DNA of 59,866 nt from Planctomycetota bacterium (GTDB lineage: Bacteria > Planctomycetota > Planctomycetia > Gemmatales > Gemmataceae): assembly GCA_021781415.1 (NCBI GenBank), contig JAJXWW010000131.1, positions 1 to 59,866 of the forward strand, read 5' to 3'. Within the stretch, counting starts at the first letter, position 1. Every line of letters starts with the position of its first letter. This document shows, piece after piece, positions 26,411 to 35,091 of the stretch. The notes below the pieces were generated by a model, which searched no databases, had not been told where the DNA came from, and saw nothing but the letters and a program-made list of their open reading frames with translations. Both the position numbers and the translations under genes were made by a program.

Positions 26411-27815
26411 GATTGTCTTGCCTCACTCGTCCGCCTCGGATCGAAGGCGTTGGTATTCCATTCGCTTCGCCTTTGTGGCGATCCTCCAGTGCGGATGCCA
26501 AGCCGTCGATCTCGGCGCGCGTTCTTTTTTCCGTTACAGCGATACTCAAACACGAATCCAAACTCGGATACCAGCGTCCGAGATGCAGTCCAGCGTGATA
26601 GCCTCTCTCAAGCGAGTCGGCGAGCAGAGACGGTACCGAATCCTCGACCTGCAAAGTGAACTCTTTGAAAAACGGCCGATCGAAGCGGAGCCGCACGCCC
26701 GGCACTTGCGTCAAACGCTCGGCGGCATAGTGAGCCTTGCGCACACACAATTCCGCCGTTTCTCTTAAACCTTGGGGACCGAGAGCGGCCAAATACACGG
26801 TCGCTTTGAGGGCCATCAAACCCTGATTGGTGCAGATATTGCTTGTCGCTTTTTCGCGGCGAATGTGCTGCTCGCGCGTTTGCAGCGTCAACACCCAGCA
26901 GCGTTTGCCGCGCCGATCCACCGTCTGACCCACCAGCCTTCCCGGCATCTTGCGGACAAACTCTTCGCGGCAAGCCAACAAACCCAAATACGGCCCGCCA
27001 TAGCTCATCGGATTGCCCAGGCATTGCCCTTCGGCTATCGCGATGTCGGCTCCATACTGTCCCGGTCGCTTCAACAGACCCAGACTGATGGGATCAAAAC
27101 TGACGATGAACAGCGCCCCGGCCTCGTGGACGACCTTGGCCAGCGCTTCGGGTTCCTCCAGGCAGCCGAAGAAATTGGGATGCTGTGCCACAACACACAG
27201 GGTTCGATCGTCCGCGGCGCGTTTCACGGCGTCGGGATCGAGGAAGCCATCGGGAGTGGGCAGGGTTTGTAGTTGCAAATCGAGGTTGGCGAGATAGGTT
27301 GCGAGCGTCTGTCGATATTCCGGATGCAGACTTTCGGCAATCAAAACCTTGTGGCGTTTCGGGTGGACGTTTAAGGCCATGAGTACGGCCTCGGCCACGG
27401 CGCTGCCGCCTTCGTAGAGGCTGGCATTGGCCACATCCAATCCGGTCAACTGACAAATAAGAGTTTGAAACTCGAAAAAAGCCTGTAAGCTGCCCTGGCT
27501 GGCCTCGGCCTGATAAGGGGTGTACGCAGTGTAATACTCGCTGCGTCCGGCCACGGCATCGACCACGGCGGGGATGAAGTGATCGTAGGCCCCGCCGCCG
27601 AGAAAACAAACGGCGTCGCCGGCGGGCCGATTGTACTCCGACAAGCGCTGCAACTCCGCCGTCAGCTCCATCTCGCTCATCGCTTCGGGAGCGTGCAGCG
27701 GTCGATTCAGACGCAGGGACGCGAGAATTTTTTCGAATAGCTCCTCAATCGAGGAGACGCCGACTGCCGCGAGCATGGCCCGCCGGTCTTCGGGTGTATT
27801 CAGAACGTAGGACAA
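26403..27815 (-). CDS. gcvPA: Glycine decarboxylase P-protein subunit 1
   Basis: 470 residues. Family blocks: FLGGGAYDHFIPAVVDAV, YTPYQAEASQGSLQAFFEFQ, LTGLDVANASLYEGGSAVAE and SYGGPYLGLLA. It pairs with GcvPB. The start codon is TTG at 27815, chosen because a perfect AGGAGGT lies 5 bases upstream and no ATG is suitably placed. About 70 bases separate it from the Uma2 gene that interrupts the operon between gcvH and gcvPA, so it may have its own promoter there. Confidence 0.95.
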   Translation of the reverse strand: MSYVLNTPEDRRAMLAAVGVSSIEELFEKILASLRLNRPLHAPEAMSEMELTAELQRLSEYNRPAGDAVCFLGGGAYDHFIPAVVDAVAGRSEYYTAYTPYQAEASQGSLQAFFEFQTLICQLTGLDVANASLYEGGSAVAEAVLMALNVHPKRHKVLIAESLHPEYRQTLATYLANLDLQLQTLPTPDGFLDPDAVKRAADDRTLCVVAQHPNFFGCLEEPEALAKVVHEAGALFIVSFDPISLGLLKRPGQYGADIAIAEGQCLGNPMSYGGPYLGLLACREEFVRKMPGRLVGQTVDRRGKRCWVLTLQTREQHIRREKATSNICTNQGLMALKATVYLAALGPQGLRETAELCVRKAHYAAERLTQVPGVRLRFDRPFFKEFTLQVEDSVPSLLADSLERGYHAGLHLGRWYPSLDSCLSIAVTEKRTRAEIDGLASALEDRHKGEANGIPTPSIRGGRVRQDNRG

Positions 27816-27882
27816 AGAGACCTCCTAGCGCGAGAGCATCGCCGGAGAAGAGGGACGCGCTCGATTGTAGTACGAATACAGG

Positions 27883-28578
27883 TCATTCCGAGTTCTCTGG
27901 AGACAAGGGTTGCCGAGCTTTCCAGGCTTCCCACTGAGGGACTACGCGATCTCGAATCCAGCTTCTCAGTTTTTTTCGCAACTCTCGATCGTCCGCGATG
28001 GTTATGCTTTGATGTAACAGAGCGACAGCTTCATCCAACGGCAGGAAAGGAAAAGCCGCGCTGCGAGCGAGACGAACGTACTCGCCATCGACCCATTGAT
28101 AGGCTTGGAGCGATTCACCGTCAAAGCGCCATAGTTCGGGAACTTCCAGCGCGGCATAAATGGCCGTGCGATCCAAGGAACTATGGGTTATATCCACCTC
28201 AACGGCAAGATCCGGAGGCGGGTCTTCGGACAAATCGATCCTCGCCCAATTGTGGACGCGCGAAAGATTGGCCAAGTAGAAACACTCGTCGGGCTCCAGC
28301 CCTCGATCCAGATCCTCTCGGCGAAAGGTCGTCGAACCGCATGCTTTCATCCCAAAGTCCAATTCGTCCGACAAATTGTCAAGAAGCCGCAAGAAGAAAC
28401 ATTTGTAAACTTCATGGCTGGGAAGCGGCGACATGAGTTCCAAATTGCCTCGGTCGTAAGTTATGCGCAAGGGTCGGTTCTCGAACGTCTCCAGTGCCTT
28501 CTCGTAGGTTTGCCAGTTGACCCCATGCACGACAAGCCGCTGAGGCATAGCCTCGGACTGTTGGACAAGAACATTCAT
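27883..28578 (-). CDS. Uma2 (DUF820) family PD-(D/E)XK nuclease-like protein, copy 1
   Basis: 231 residues from ATG 28578 behind GGGGAGAACG. Uma2-fold hallmarks: LELMSPLPSHE, GLEPDECFYLANLSRV, PPPDLAVEVDITHSSLDR (Asp and Glu of the nuclease-like site) and VPELWRFDGESLQAY. Uma2 proteins are abundant in planctomycetes and cyanobacteria and are of uncertain function; they resemble restriction-type nucleases and are often carried on mobile DNA. Here the gene interrupts the gcv operon. It is clearly paralogous to the neighbour at 28681. A copy of the last bases of gcvH lies just upstream of it. Confidence 0.85.
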   Translation of the reverse strand: MNVLVQQSEAMPQRLVVHGVNWQTYEKALETFENRPLRITYDRGNLELMSPLPSHEVYKCFFLRLLDNLSDELDFGMKACGSTTFRREDLDRGLEPDECFYLANLSRVHNWARIDLSEDPPPDLAVEVDITHSSLDRTAIYAALEVPELWRFDGESLQAYQWVDGEYVRLARSAAFPFLPLDEAVALLHQSITIADDRELRKKLRSWIRDRVVPQWEAWKARQPLSPENSE

Positions 28579-28596
28579 AGATCGTTCTCCCCTCGA

Positions 28597-28642
28597 CTCG
28601 CTCAATGCTCTTCCGGCGCGATCTGCTTTTCGTATTGTTCCA
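28597..28642. repeat. Duplicated 3' end of gcvH (direct repeat copy A)
   Basis: 46 bases matching 45 of 46 positions of 29401-29446. Copy B is the true end of gcvH (residues LEQYEKQIASEEH and stop); copy A lies in non-coding DNA between the two Uma2 genes. The single difference is G to A near base 20. It marks a duplication or insertion boundary with a period of 804 bases. Confidence 0.9.
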
Positions 28643-28680
28643 AGGCCATCCGAGTACAAGGTCACCTCCAAATCAAAAGC

Positions 28681-29385
28681 TCAAGGATTCGCGTCGCTCG
28701 ATGGTGAGTCTTGTTCCCAATCTCGTTTTAGCGGAAGCATGCGTTCGCGCGCCCAGCTCGTGAAGATGCGAAATCGTTCGCTGTTATCGGCCATTGGCAG
28801 CGTCTCGAGGAATAGGGTATTTATTTCCGACAGAGACAAATAGGGCAGAGCCTTGCTGGAGACCGATTCGCGATAGGAGCCAGCCGTTGTCAGCACATGA
28901 ATGTGCCATTTCTCACCATCGAATCGCCAAACTTCCGGAACCTCCAACCCCGCATACACCCCCATGCGATCCAGGCTACTACTCGTAATGTCCACTTCGA
29001 CCGCGAGATCGGGCGGAGGGTCGCGATCCAAGTTGAGGGAGTCCCAGTCCACGACCTTGTCCATGCCGCTCAAATAGAAACAATCGTCCGGTTCCAAACC
29101 CCGATCTCGGTCTCGGCGGCGAAAGGTCGTCTGAGACATGCTTCGATAGGCGAAGTGCAACTCTAACGAGAGGGCGAGCAGAAAATGCCCAAACCAGACC
29201 TTGATAGTCTCATGGATCGGCAATGGCGACATGAGTTCGAGATCCCCCCCGTAGTAGGTCGTCCGAATGGGACGCTCCGCCAGAGCCTCGACGATTTTTT
29301 CGTAGCCCTCCCAACCGATTTGCCAACACATGAAGCGTTGTTCCGGTTCTAACTTCGTCTTCGGCGGCTGGATCAGAATGTTCAT
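28681..29385 (-). CDS. Uma2 (DUF820) family PD-(D/E)XK nuclease-like protein, copy 2
   Basis: 234 residues from ATG 29385. The same blocks as copy 1: LELMSPLPIHE, FRRRDRDRGLEPDDCFYL, PPPDLAVEVDITSSSLDR and VPEVWRFDGEKWHIH. By eye the two proteins share under half of their residues, although the flanking repeat is almost identical. It lies 16 bases from the end of gcvH and 38 bases beyond copy A of the gcvH tail. Function unknown; probable nuclease-like fold. Confidence 0.85.
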   Translation of the reverse strand: MNILIQPPKTKLEPEQRFMCWQIGWEGYEKIVEALAERPIRTTYYGGDLELMSPLPIHETIKVWFGHFLLALSLELHFAYRSMSQTTFRRRDRDRGLEPDDCFYLSGMDKVVDWDSLNLDRDPPPDLAVEVDITSSSLDRMGVYAGLEVPEVWRFDGEKWHIHVLTTAGSYRESVSSKALPYLSLSEINTLFLETLPMADNSERFRIFTSWARERMLPLKRDWEQDSPSSDANP

Positions 29386-29400
29386 GGCCCCCCCCCTCGT

Positions 29401-29446
29401 CTCGCTCAATGCTCTTCCGACGCGATCTGCTTTTCGTATTGTTCCA
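29401..29446. repeat. 3' end of gcvH (direct repeat copy B)
   Basis: The copy that belongs to gcvH. The repeat together with 28597-28642 brackets the Uma2 copy-2 gene as attachment-site-like or tandem-duplication repeats would. Confidence 0.85.
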
Positions 29447-29792
29447 GCGTCAACAGATGTTCGAGCGTCGTACCCGGCTCGACCTTGACCTTGACGAGCC
29501 ATCCCTTGCCGTAGGGATCGTTGGAAATCAACGTCGGATCGGTCTCCAGTTTCTCGTTGATGGCGATCACGTCGCCGGTTATCGGAGAATAGAGATCGCT
29601 AACTGCTTTGACCGATTCGACCTCGCCGAACCCTTCGCCGACAGCGACGAGATCGTCCACGTTCGGCAGGTCGATGAAAATGATGTCGGTCAGCTGATCG
29701 ACGGCGAACTTGGTCAGACCAACCGTGCAAATGTCGCCTTCCAAATGCGCCCATTCGTGCGATTTGGCGTAGCGGAGTGTTTTCGGGTCCAT
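29406..29792 (-). CDS. gcvH: Glycine cleavage H protein
   Basis: 128 residues, normal length. The lipoylated Lys62 is in GEVESVKAVSDLYSP. The H protein carries the aminomethyl intermediate between the P, T and L proteins. Start ATG 29792. The last 41 bases are repeated downstream, next to the other Uma2 gene. The L protein (dihydrolipoyl dehydrogenase) is not in this window. It should be the substrate of the lipoate-ligase-like protein encoded at the end of the operon. Confidence 0.95.
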   Translation of the reverse strand: MDPKTLRYAKSHEWAHLEGDICTVGLTKFAVDQLTDIIFIDLPNVDDLVAVGEGFGEVESVKAVSDLYSPITGDVIAINEKLETDPTLISNDPYGKGWLVKVKVEPGTTLEHLLTLEQYEKQIASEEH

Positions 29793-29847
29793 GTGGGTTC
29801 TCGTAGGTCTGGATACCCCGCCGAACGGGGCGGTTTCGGGACAGCGT

Positions 29848-30927
29848 TCATCCTTTGGGACGGCGATAGAACGGTAGAGGCGTCACGCGCGCCTCCTCGA
29901 TTTTGCCGCGCACATCCACCGTGCAGAGGGTTCCCGGCGTCGTGTGGCCAGGCTCTATGTAGGCCATGGCGATCGGCTTGTTCAGCGTCGGCGTCACGGT
30001 GCCGCTGGTCACATGGCCTATGGGACGGCCTTCCAACAGGACGGTCGATCCTTCGCGCGCGGCACGGCGTCCTAGAATCTCCAGGCCGACGCGGCGCGGC
30101 AGACTCGCATCCTCGCGCCGCCGCAGGAGAGCCTCGCGTCCGACAAATTCGCCCTTATCCATCTTAACCGCCCAAGTTAAGCCGGCTTGGAACGGATCGA
30201 TGTCTTCGCTCAACTCGTGTCCGTACAAGGGCATGGCGGCTTCGAGACGCAAGGTATCGCGTGCGCCCAAACCGCACGGCTTCGCTCCCCGGCGAATCAA
30301 CTCCTCCCATAGCTCAAGCCCCTGATCCGCCGACGCGATAATCTCGATGCCGTCCTCGCCGGTGTATCCCGTGCGGCTAACGATGCAATTCCGGCCTCGA
30401 TAGTGCGCCGCCGTCGCAAAATAGTAGGCCAATTGCTCGGCATCGGTGTCCGTCAAGGCACGACAGAGCGTCATGGCTTGCGGTCCCTGTACGGCGATCA
30501 TGCACGTTGCGGTCGTTTCATCCCGCACGTTGACATCGAGTCCTTTGGTATATTGGGCAATCCAGTTCACGATTTTGTCGCGGTTGGATGCGTTGACAAC
30601 CATCGACCATGCGTCGGGCCAACGATAGACCAACACATCGTCGCGGATGCCGCCGCGCTCGTTACAGATCAGCGCGTAACGAACTTGCCCATTTTTCATC
30701 GTGGCGGCATTATTCGTAGAGATCCGTTGGAGCAACGCCAGGGCATCGGGGCCGACAAAGGACAAACGGCCCATGTGTCCGATGTCGAACAGTCCCGCCG
30801 CCTGGCGAACGACGTGATGCTCCTCGACGATGCTCCCGTACTGAACGGGCATATCCCAACCGCCGAATTCGACCGTGCGGCCGCCGTTTGCGACGTGCCA
30901 ATCGAACAAGGGAGTGCGTAACGCCAT
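29848..30927 (-). CDS. gcvT: Glycine cleavage T protein (aminomethyltransferase)
   Basis: 359 residues from ATG 30927, which has AAGGAGCATC before it; upstream in-frame starts add an unconserved Arg-rich tail. Family blocks: TPLFDWHVANGGRTVEFGGWDMPVQY is seen in shortened form as FGGWDMPVQY, then GLFDIGHMGR, LAYYFATAAHYRG, SRTGYTGEDGIEI and GLGARDTLRLEAAMPLYGHEL. It transfers the methylene to tetrahydrofolate and releases ammonia. It is the first gene of the operon; I found no glycine riboswitch consensus upstream. Confidence 0.95.
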   Translation of the reverse strand: MALRTPLFDWHVANGGRTVEFGGWDMPVQYGSIVEEHHVVRQAAGLFDIGHMGRLSFVGPDALALLQRISTNNAATMKNGQVRYALICNERGGIRDDVLVYRWPDAWSMVVNASNRDKIVNWIAQYTKGLDVNVRDETTATCMIAVQGPQAMTLCRALTDTDAEQLAYYFATAAHYRGRNCIVSRTGYTGEDGIEIIASADQGLELWEELIRRGAKPCGLGARDTLRLEAAMPLYGHELSEDIDPFQAGLTWAVKMDKGEFVGREALLRRREDASLPRRVGLEILGRRAAREGSTVLLEGRPIGHVTSGTVTPTLNKPIAMAYIEPGHTTPGTLCTVDVRGKIEEARVTPLPFYRRPKG

Positions 30928-31155
30928 GATGCTCCTTTGCATGCGCGGAAACGGCACCGTTAGATTTCGCCTTCCCACGCCGTCCCGCGACGGGAAGACT
31001 CCGTTCCCTATGGAATATGGTAGGCAGCATTCCAGCGTTCTCCAAGCGGGTTTGTGCCGTTTTCAACGATAGGGTAGAATGAGAGGTAGATACGGCTGGC
31101 GGGGACGCTCTCGCTCCCCGAAAATCCTCTCGCCCTAGCAAATCGGAGGCGAACG

Positions 31156-32337
31156 ATGGCCGCGAGCGCTTGGCTATTGATGTCCTTGTGGATGGCGAAT
31201 CCGGGCGACATATCCGCAGCGGATGAGGCGGAGCTTACCCCAGCCATTCACGAACGCGAGCTGCGCGCCCACGTCTATCGCCTCGCTTCGCCGGAGTTTC
31301 TGGGCCGGCGTGGTCCAGGAGCGGCTCGGACCTCGCGCCATCTCGTCGATGCCTTCCAAAAGCTGAAATTACGGCCGGCCTTTGGCGATTCCTATTATCA
31401 ATCGATCCCTTCTCTCCTCAATGAAGGCACCGACAAAGCCAGCGTGATCGGCCGCAATGTCGGTGCCCTCTTGCCCGGCAGCGATCCAAAACTCAAAGAC
31501 GAGTGGATTCTGTTGTGCGCCCATTACGATCATCTGGGGAAGCAGGGAAAGACACTCTATCCCGGCGCGGACGACAACGCCACCGGCGTCGCCATGTTGC
31601 TCGAAGTGGCCGAGTATTTCGCGCTCACAAAAGACAAGCCACGTCGAACGATCGCATTTTTGTCCTTCGATCAAGAAGAGACGGGGTTGCGCGGATCGAC
31701 CTACTTCGCCGCCCATCCGCCCATGCCGCTGCGTCAACTGAAAGCGTGTCTGACCGCCGACATGCTCGGACGCTCGATGGCCAACGTCATGGACGAATAT
31801 GTCTTCGTTCTTGGCAGCGAGTGTTCGACGCGCTTGCGGACTTTGGTTGAGAAGACGCGGCCACCGGAGGGGTTGAAGATCGGCCGACTCGGTGCCGACC
31901 TCGTGGGGACACGCATCGCACGCAGCGATTACGGCCCATTCCGCGATCGCAACGTACCCTTTCTGTTCTTCAGCACCGGCCAACATCCCGACTATCACTC
32001 TCCCTCGGACTTGCCGGAGCGCGTCGATTATCGCAAGCTCCAGCGCATCAGTCTCTATATCCGCGACATGCTGAAGCGTCTGGCCAATGAAGACGAATCG
32101 CCGTCGTGGAACGACAAGCCATTGCCGCCGGATCTCGAAGAGGTTCGCACCGTGGCCGAGTTGGTGTCGCGAGCCTTGAAGCGTCACGATAAATTTGCGC
32201 TCACGGACAAGAAGCGCGAGCTCGTCGAAAGCGTACAGCAACGCTTGAGCAAAATCCTGAAGCAAGGGGAGGTCGCCGACTCCGACCGCAGCTGGCTTCT
32301 GTGGAACGCTCGTTTGCTTCTCGTCACCGTCTTCTGA
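31156..32337 (+). CDS. Exported M28-family zinc peptidase
   Basis: 393 residues. The N-terminus has a signal-like stretch (AWLLMSLWMANPGDISAAD). The metal site is complete: His123 and Asp125 (CAHYDHLG), Asp139 (PGADDNATG), Glu174-Glu175 (DQEETGLRG), Asp202 (TADMLGR) and His281 (PDYHSPSD). Family members are aminopeptidases or glutamate carboxypeptidase-like enzymes. The ATG has GGAGG upstream. The gene is monocistronic, divergent from gcvT and convergent with a phosphoesterase gene. Confidence 0.88.
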   Translation: MAASAWLLMSLWMANPGDISAADEAELTPAIHERELRAHVYRLASPEFLGRRGPGAARTSRHLVDAFQKLKLRPAFGDSYYQSIPSLLNEGTDKASVIGRNVGALLPGSDPKLKDEWILLCAHYDHLGKQGKTLYPGADDNATGVAMLLEVAEYFALTKDKPRRTIAFLSFDQEETGLRGSTYFAAHPPMPLRQLKACLTADMLGRSMANVMDEYVFVLGSECSTRLRTLVEKTRPPEGLKIGRLGADLVGTRIARSDYGPFRDRNVPFLFFSTGQHPDYHSPSDLPERVDYRKLQRISLYIRDMLKRLANEDESPSWNDKPLPPDLEEVRTVAELVSRALKRHDKFALTDKKRELVESVQQRLSKILKQGEVADSDRSWLLWNARLLLVTVF

Positions 32338-32341
32338 CCGT

Positions 32342-32388
32342 CGGCTCGGAGCGCCGGCGAGAAAACCCCTCGCCGGCACTCCGAGCCG
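32342..32388. terminator. Long hairpin between convergent genes
   Basis: A 20-base arm CGGCTCGGAGCGCCGGCGAG (32342-32361) pairs with 32369-32388 with one mismatch and a 7-base loop. It lies between the stops of the M28 peptidase and the phosphoesterase, so it can act as a bidirectional terminator. It lacks a T-run and may equally be one of the dispersed palindromes of this genome. Confidence 0.6.
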
Positions 32389-32398
32389 ATATGGCCCG

Positions 32399-34957
32399 CT
32401 AATCGTCGTCCTCGTCTTGGATACGGGGTACGACGAAGGCGGCTCGCACCGGCGCGGGCATCGGCACATGGTCGCCCTTGACCGAACGCCACACGACCTC
32501 GTTCAGCAACAGATCGTCGGCGGCATCCTCCTTCGCCAAATCGAACTTCTCCGACAACTTCGCGCCCCACGCCGTTGCCTTGTTCTTCTCCATCAAGTTC
32601 ACCACAGGCGGACCATGCTCGTAGGGAGTTAGGTCCGGAGTCCCTTGAAACGAGTGGACCATCGGCCGCGCCGCCGCGTCGAATTGGCTCATCGGCTTGA
32701 GACCGAGGATCAACTCCATCGTTCGCAACATGCTGCTCGTCGAATACATCGTCGAATCGACATATTTATGCTTGGTATAGGGACTGACGACCAGGGCGAC
32801 GGCGCGATGAGCGTCGACGTGATCGGGACCGTTCTGGGCGTCGTCCTCGACGACGAAAATGGCCGTTTCCTTCCAGAATTTGCTTTTGCTGACCGCTTCG
32901 ACGACGAGTCCGAGGGCGAGATCGTTGTCGGCCACTTGGGCGCGCGGCGTCGGCGCGCCGACTTTGGTTCCCGACGTGTGATCGTTGGGCAAACGTAGGA
33001 TCGTCAGACGAGGAAACCCTCCGTCGCGCTCAAAGCGATGCAGTTCGTCGATGAAGCGCTCGGCGCGCTTGACGTCGGGATAGTTGAGATCCCAACCGTG
33101 GAACTGCGAGTCGATGTGTCCCTTGAGCGCCTCGACGCGCGGACTGGCCGGATCGCCGGGCTTCGCGCCCTCTTGGACCCACTCGCCGTAGCTGCGATAG
33201 CTAATTCCGGCCTCGGCGCAACGATCCCACAGATAGCCGCCCGCGCCTCGCGCGATGGCATCGAAGTTTCCTTCGGAAGGGTAAACGCTGAGGTTCTTGA
33301 TCGAACTGCCGGTCGGCTTGCCACGATAGGACAAGGGCCAAGTCTTCTCGACGAAATCCGTGGCGTAGGCTCCCATCGTCCACTGATGGCCGTCGGCGGA
33401 TACTTCGCCCTCGACGTAGAAATTATCCAAAAGCACGAACTGCCGCGTCAGTTTGTGATGGTTCGGTGTCACCTTCTCGCCGAATAGACACAAATTCGGA
33501 TCGCCATTGCCCTCTTTCATGTCGCCGAATACTTGATCGTAGGTGCGGTTCTCTTTGACGATGTAGATACAGTGCTTGATGGGGCTGGGGTCGCCGATTT
33601 TTTTGGGGATGGGGTTGTCCTCGGTCCATGTGCCCGTCGGCGTGAAGTCGGCTCGGAGGGGGCTGCACGCATACGCTTGCTTGCTGAGTTCGGCCAGCGT
33701 GCGCGGCGAGGGCATGTCGAGAATGCCGAGCGTGCCTTGAAACAGCCTGCCGATGTACTGTTCGATGGACGGGAATCGGCGCGGCAGAAGAGGATTCGGA
33801 CCTTGGGGATTGGGGCGCGAGCTGAGTCCTTTGCCGTTGGCGAAGTAGATCTTTTTGGCTTTGGCGTCGAAGCGAACCGAGGTCGGATACCATCCGGCGG
33901 GAATAAAGCCGAGCGATCGGGCTTCTCCGCGCTTGGAAGCGTTGAAGACGGCGATATTGTTGGCGTCGGCGTTGGCCACAAAAAGCAATGCGCCGTCGGA
34001 AGACAGACAGAGGCTACTCGGCGTGTTGCCCGCAGGCGCGCTGGGATGCAGCGCGCAGTCGATGGTTTGCAGATGTTTCCCGTCGTTTTCCGTATCGAGG
34101 ACGCAGACGCGCGTCGAGTTGGAACAGGCGACGTACAGGGTTCTGCCATCGAGAGACAATGCCATCTCCGTGGGGTGGCTCTTGGTCTTCCATCCGCTCT
34201 CGGCGATCCGCTTGCCGCTTTTCAGATCGACCACGGCCACGGCGGATTTACCCCACAGGCTAACGAACAATCTCTTGCCGCTGGGATCGAGCAAGCACGC
34301 ATAGGGGTAGCTGTCTTTCCCCATTGGAATGGTGCGGCGTGCCTCGGGGTTATCGAGGGGAACGATATTAACCGCATGTCCCCACAACCCAGCGGCACAC
34401 AGCGTCTTGCCATTTTCGGCGACGGCAAGACCGCTGGGCACGAACACGTTCGGCGGAGTTGCCATGACCAGCGTGCGGTGTCGATGAATCAACCCTTCCT
34501 CAAAATCCCAGACGTGGACGACTTCCTGCTCGCCGCCGCTGGCGAACAGCGACTTGCCGTCCGGCGCGAAACAGAGACCTTGAAACGCCTGGTCGATGGG
34601 CACGCGGCATACGATTTTTTGGGCGTTGCCTTGCAGGGAGACGACGGCGACCTCATGCGTGCCGAAGCCGGCGTGCAGCGCCGCGATCCATCGTCCCGAT
34701 GGGTGCAGAGCGAGATTGACGGGGAAGTCGCCGAGTGGAATCTGTTTGCCGGCGGGTTGCAGCGCCCATTGATTCGGCAAACGGATCATCCCTCCCGGTT
34801 CGAGTCCCGGCAGCATCCGTTGGCGGCTGTCCTCCTTAGCGCGGACTTCGTCCGCCTGAAGCGACGGCGTGTGGGGATGGGGAGACCGCAGAGCGTAGAT
34901 TGTCAGGCCCGCGAAGCCCACGATGGGGAGCATGGCCGCGATCGAACGAAGTTTCAT
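32399..34957 (-). CDS. Beta-propeller protein with phosphoesterase (alkaline-phosphatase-like) domain
   Basis: 852 residues. Signal or anchor at the N-terminus (IAAMLPIVGFAGLTIYAL). Residues about 70-400 are YVTN/WD-like propeller repeats (LALHPSGRWIAALH, CFAPDGKSLFASGGEQ, ALSLDGRTLYVACSNSTRV). From about 465 the phosphoesterase family starts (CIYIVKENRTYDQVFGDM), with SADGHQWTMGAYATDFVEK, WDLNYPDV, RLPNDHTSG and VEDDAQNGPDHVDAHR as metal-site blocks. Similar fused proteins are common in planctomycetes and acidobacteria; the substrate is unknown. Probably exported. GGGGGAT precedes the ATG. Confidence 0.87.
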   Translation of the reverse strand: MKLRSIAAMLPIVGFAGLTIYALRSPHPHTPSLQADEVRAKEDSRQRMLPGLEPGGMIRLPNQWALQPAGKQIPLGDFPVNLALHPSGRWIAALHAGFGTHEVAVVSLQGNAQKIVCRVPIDQAFQGLCFAPDGKSLFASGGEQEVVHVWDFEEGLIHRHRTLVMATPPNVFVPSGLAVAENGKTLCAAGLWGHAVNIVPLDNPEARRTIPMGKDSYPYACLLDPSGKRLFVSLWGKSAVAVVDLKSGKRIAESGWKTKSHPTEMALSLDGRTLYVACSNSTRVCVLDTENDGKHLQTIDCALHPSAPAGNTPSSLCLSSDGALLFVANADANNIAVFNASKRGEARSLGFIPAGWYPTSVRFDAKAKKIYFANGKGLSSRPNPQGPNPLLPRRFPSIEQYIGRLFQGTLGILDMPSPRTLAELSKQAYACSPLRADFTPTGTWTEDNPIPKKIGDPSPIKHCIYIVKENRTYDQVFGDMKEGNGDPNLCLFGEKVTPNHHKLTRQFVLLDNFYVEGEVSADGHQWTMGAYATDFVEKTWPLSYRGKPTGSSIKNLSVYPSEGNFDAIARGAGGYLWDRCAEAGISYRSYGEWVQEGAKPGDPASPRVEALKGHIDSQFHGWDLNYPDVKRAERFIDELHRFERDGGFPRLTILRLPNDHTSGTKVGAPTPRAQVADNDLALGLVVEAVSKSKFWKETAIFVVEDDAQNGPDHVDAHRAVALVVSPYTKHKYVDSTMYSTSSMLRTMELILGLKPMSQFDAAARPMVHSFQGTPDLTPYEHGPPVVNLMEKNKATAWGAKLSEKFDLAKEDAADDLLLNEVVWRSVKGDHVPMPAPVRAAFVVPRIQDEDDD

Positions 34958-35091
34958 TTCATCCCCCGAATGATGAGTGGAAGGTTGAGACCTTTCGCCT
35001 GTCTTTTTGGTTCCATGTGAGGCACAGGGAGTAGATTATTTACTCGACACAAGGTAAGACAAAGAAGATTTCTTGGCGAGAGGATTAGTCT

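Noticed and set aside
30928..31155. Possible glycine riboswitch upstream of gcvT
   Set aside because: The leader was read on the minus strand; the conserved glycine-aptamer cores are not recognisable and the spacing to the divergent peptidase gene is short. An ordinary promoter is more likely.
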